From Clostridiales bacterium (GTDB lineage Bacteria > Bacillota > Clostridia > Christensenellales > CAG-138), in contig JAAZFD010000070.1 in the NCBI GenBank assembly GCA_012511925.1, positions 1-6,598 on the forward strand: a stretch of DNA of 6,598 nucleotides. The letters run 5' to 3'. The position numbers were made by a program, and so were the translations under genes. The number at the start of each line of letters is the position of its first letter. Within the stretch, counting starts at the first letter, position 1. Below, piece after piece: positions 5,961 to 6,598 of this stretch. The notes beneath the pieces are model-generated. The model was not told the origin of the DNA and did not search any database. It was given only the letters and a program-made list of their open reading frames with translations.

Positions 5961-6598
5961 ATGATTTCTAAAAGGTCGGTAATAAGTTTTGGAATGGTGT
6001 CTATTCCCATTGCCATGTACACTGCAACGCAGGACAACGATATTCGTTTCAACCAACTGCACAATGAGGACAACAGCCGAATTCGCTACAAAAAAACCTG
6101 TGCGCATTGCGGAAAAGAGATAAAGTCCGAAGAGATTGTAAAGGGCTATGAGTACGATAAGGACAAGTATGTTGTTGTAACAGACGATGAGATAGAAAAG
6201 ATAAAAACGGAAAAGGAGAAGTCTATTCAGATATTGCATTTTGCACAGCTGAATCAGATTTCGCCCGTTTATTATGATAAAACATATCAAGCCACACCCG
6301 AAGCAGGCGGCGAAAAGGCATTCGAGCTTTTACGTGCCGCATTGATGGCAGAGCAAAAAATAGCTATAGGCAAAGCGGTTATGGGAACAAAGGACACGCT
6401 GATGGCAATTATCCCAAGAGATGACGGCATTTTGATTTCAACTATGTTTTATGCAGACGATATAAAGGAGTTGCAAAAGCAATACAACAAGCCGCAGGTG
6501 GTGGAAAGTGAGCTTGAGTTGGCAAAGCTGCTTATAAACTCAATGAATACTCCCTTTGACCCAGCGCAATACAAGGACGAATACCAAACAAAATTGCG
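5961..6598 (+). CDS. ku: bacterial Ku, non-homologous end-joining protein (3' end missing)
   Basis: Bacterial Ku forms a homodimeric ring on DNA double-strand ends and recruits ligase D. The 212 residues present run off the right edge without a stop. They follow the Ku core: ISFGMVSIPIAMY (8-20), LHNEDNSRIRYKKTCAHCGKEI (33-54), GYEYDKDKYVVVTDDEIE (62-79), the SPVYYDKTY strand (101-109), FELLRAALMAEQKIAIGKAVM (121-141) and FDPAQYKDEYQTKL (199-212). The layout resembles B. subtilis YkoV, including its C-x-x-C pair; in YkoV the last segment lies near the end of the core domain, so mainly the variable, often basic tail should be missing. It is divergent from pyrFKDE and shares a roughly 300-base intergenic region. 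The usual partner ligD is not in the window and may lie downstream. Function is confident from family resemblance. Confidence 0.93.
   Translation, partial: MISKRSVISFGMVSIPIAMYTATQDNDIRFNQLHNEDNSRIRYKKTCAHCGKEIKSEEIVKGYEYDKDKYVVVTDDEIEKIKTEKEKSIQILHFAQLNQISPVYYDKTYQATPEAGGEKAFELLRAALMAEQKIAIGKAVMGTKDTLMAIIPRDDGILISTMFYADDIKELQKQYNKPQVVESELELAKLLINSMNTPFDPAQYKDEYQTKL

Noticed and set aside
5928..6290. 120-codon open frame on the - strand opposite ku
   Set aside because: It lies opposite a clear Ku coding sequence with a strong ribosome site; its hydrophobic composition reflects the antisense of charged codons.

Overview
The window looks like chromosomal DNA from an anaerobic, Gram-positive member of the Clostridia, probably a gut or rumen type. 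The evidence is moderately AT-rich sequence, strong GGAGG-type ribosome binding sites, type I dockerins, a BspA-type leucine-rich-repeat protein, a clostridial-style pyrFKDE cluster and a Bacillus-like Ku. The placement is inferred from gene content; no taxonomic marker is present.

Left part (1-2497, + strand): two secreted-type proteins in tandem. The first is cut by the window start and has BspA-like leucine-rich repeats, then a dockerin, then a C-terminal domain of about 160 residues. The second is complete, with a signal peptide, a dockerin directly behind it, and a copy of the same C-terminal domain (37 of 63 residues identical over the best block). I cannot name that domain. A hairpin lies between the two genes. 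A two-way terminator (2530-2568) separates the second gene from the convergent pyr operon.

Middle (2588-5724, - strand): a compact pyrimidine operon transcribed leftward as pyrF-pyrK-pyrD-pyrE. It encodes OMP decarboxylase (type 2), both subunits of the NAD-dependent class 1B dihydroorotate dehydrogenase, and orotate phosphoribosyltransferase. Together these cover dihydroorotate to UMP, the last three steps of the pathway. pyrF/pyrK and pyrK/pyrD overlap by 10 and 8 bases, and pyrD probably begins at a TTG codon. A promoter with perfect -35 and -10 hexamers sits just upstream of pyrF. A 12-base palindrome covers the predicted transcription start, and the leader is too short for PyrR-type attenuation.

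Right part (5725-6598): a non-coding divergent region, then the start of a bacterial Ku gene on the + strand, cut by the window end. Ku is the end-binding protein of bacterial non-homologous end joining; a ligD gene would be expected nearby but is not in the window.

The pyr operon and ku are ordinary. The least explained content is the repeated dockerin-linked domain and the uniform dockerin contact residues in the left part, followed by the operator-like palindrome at the pyr promoter.
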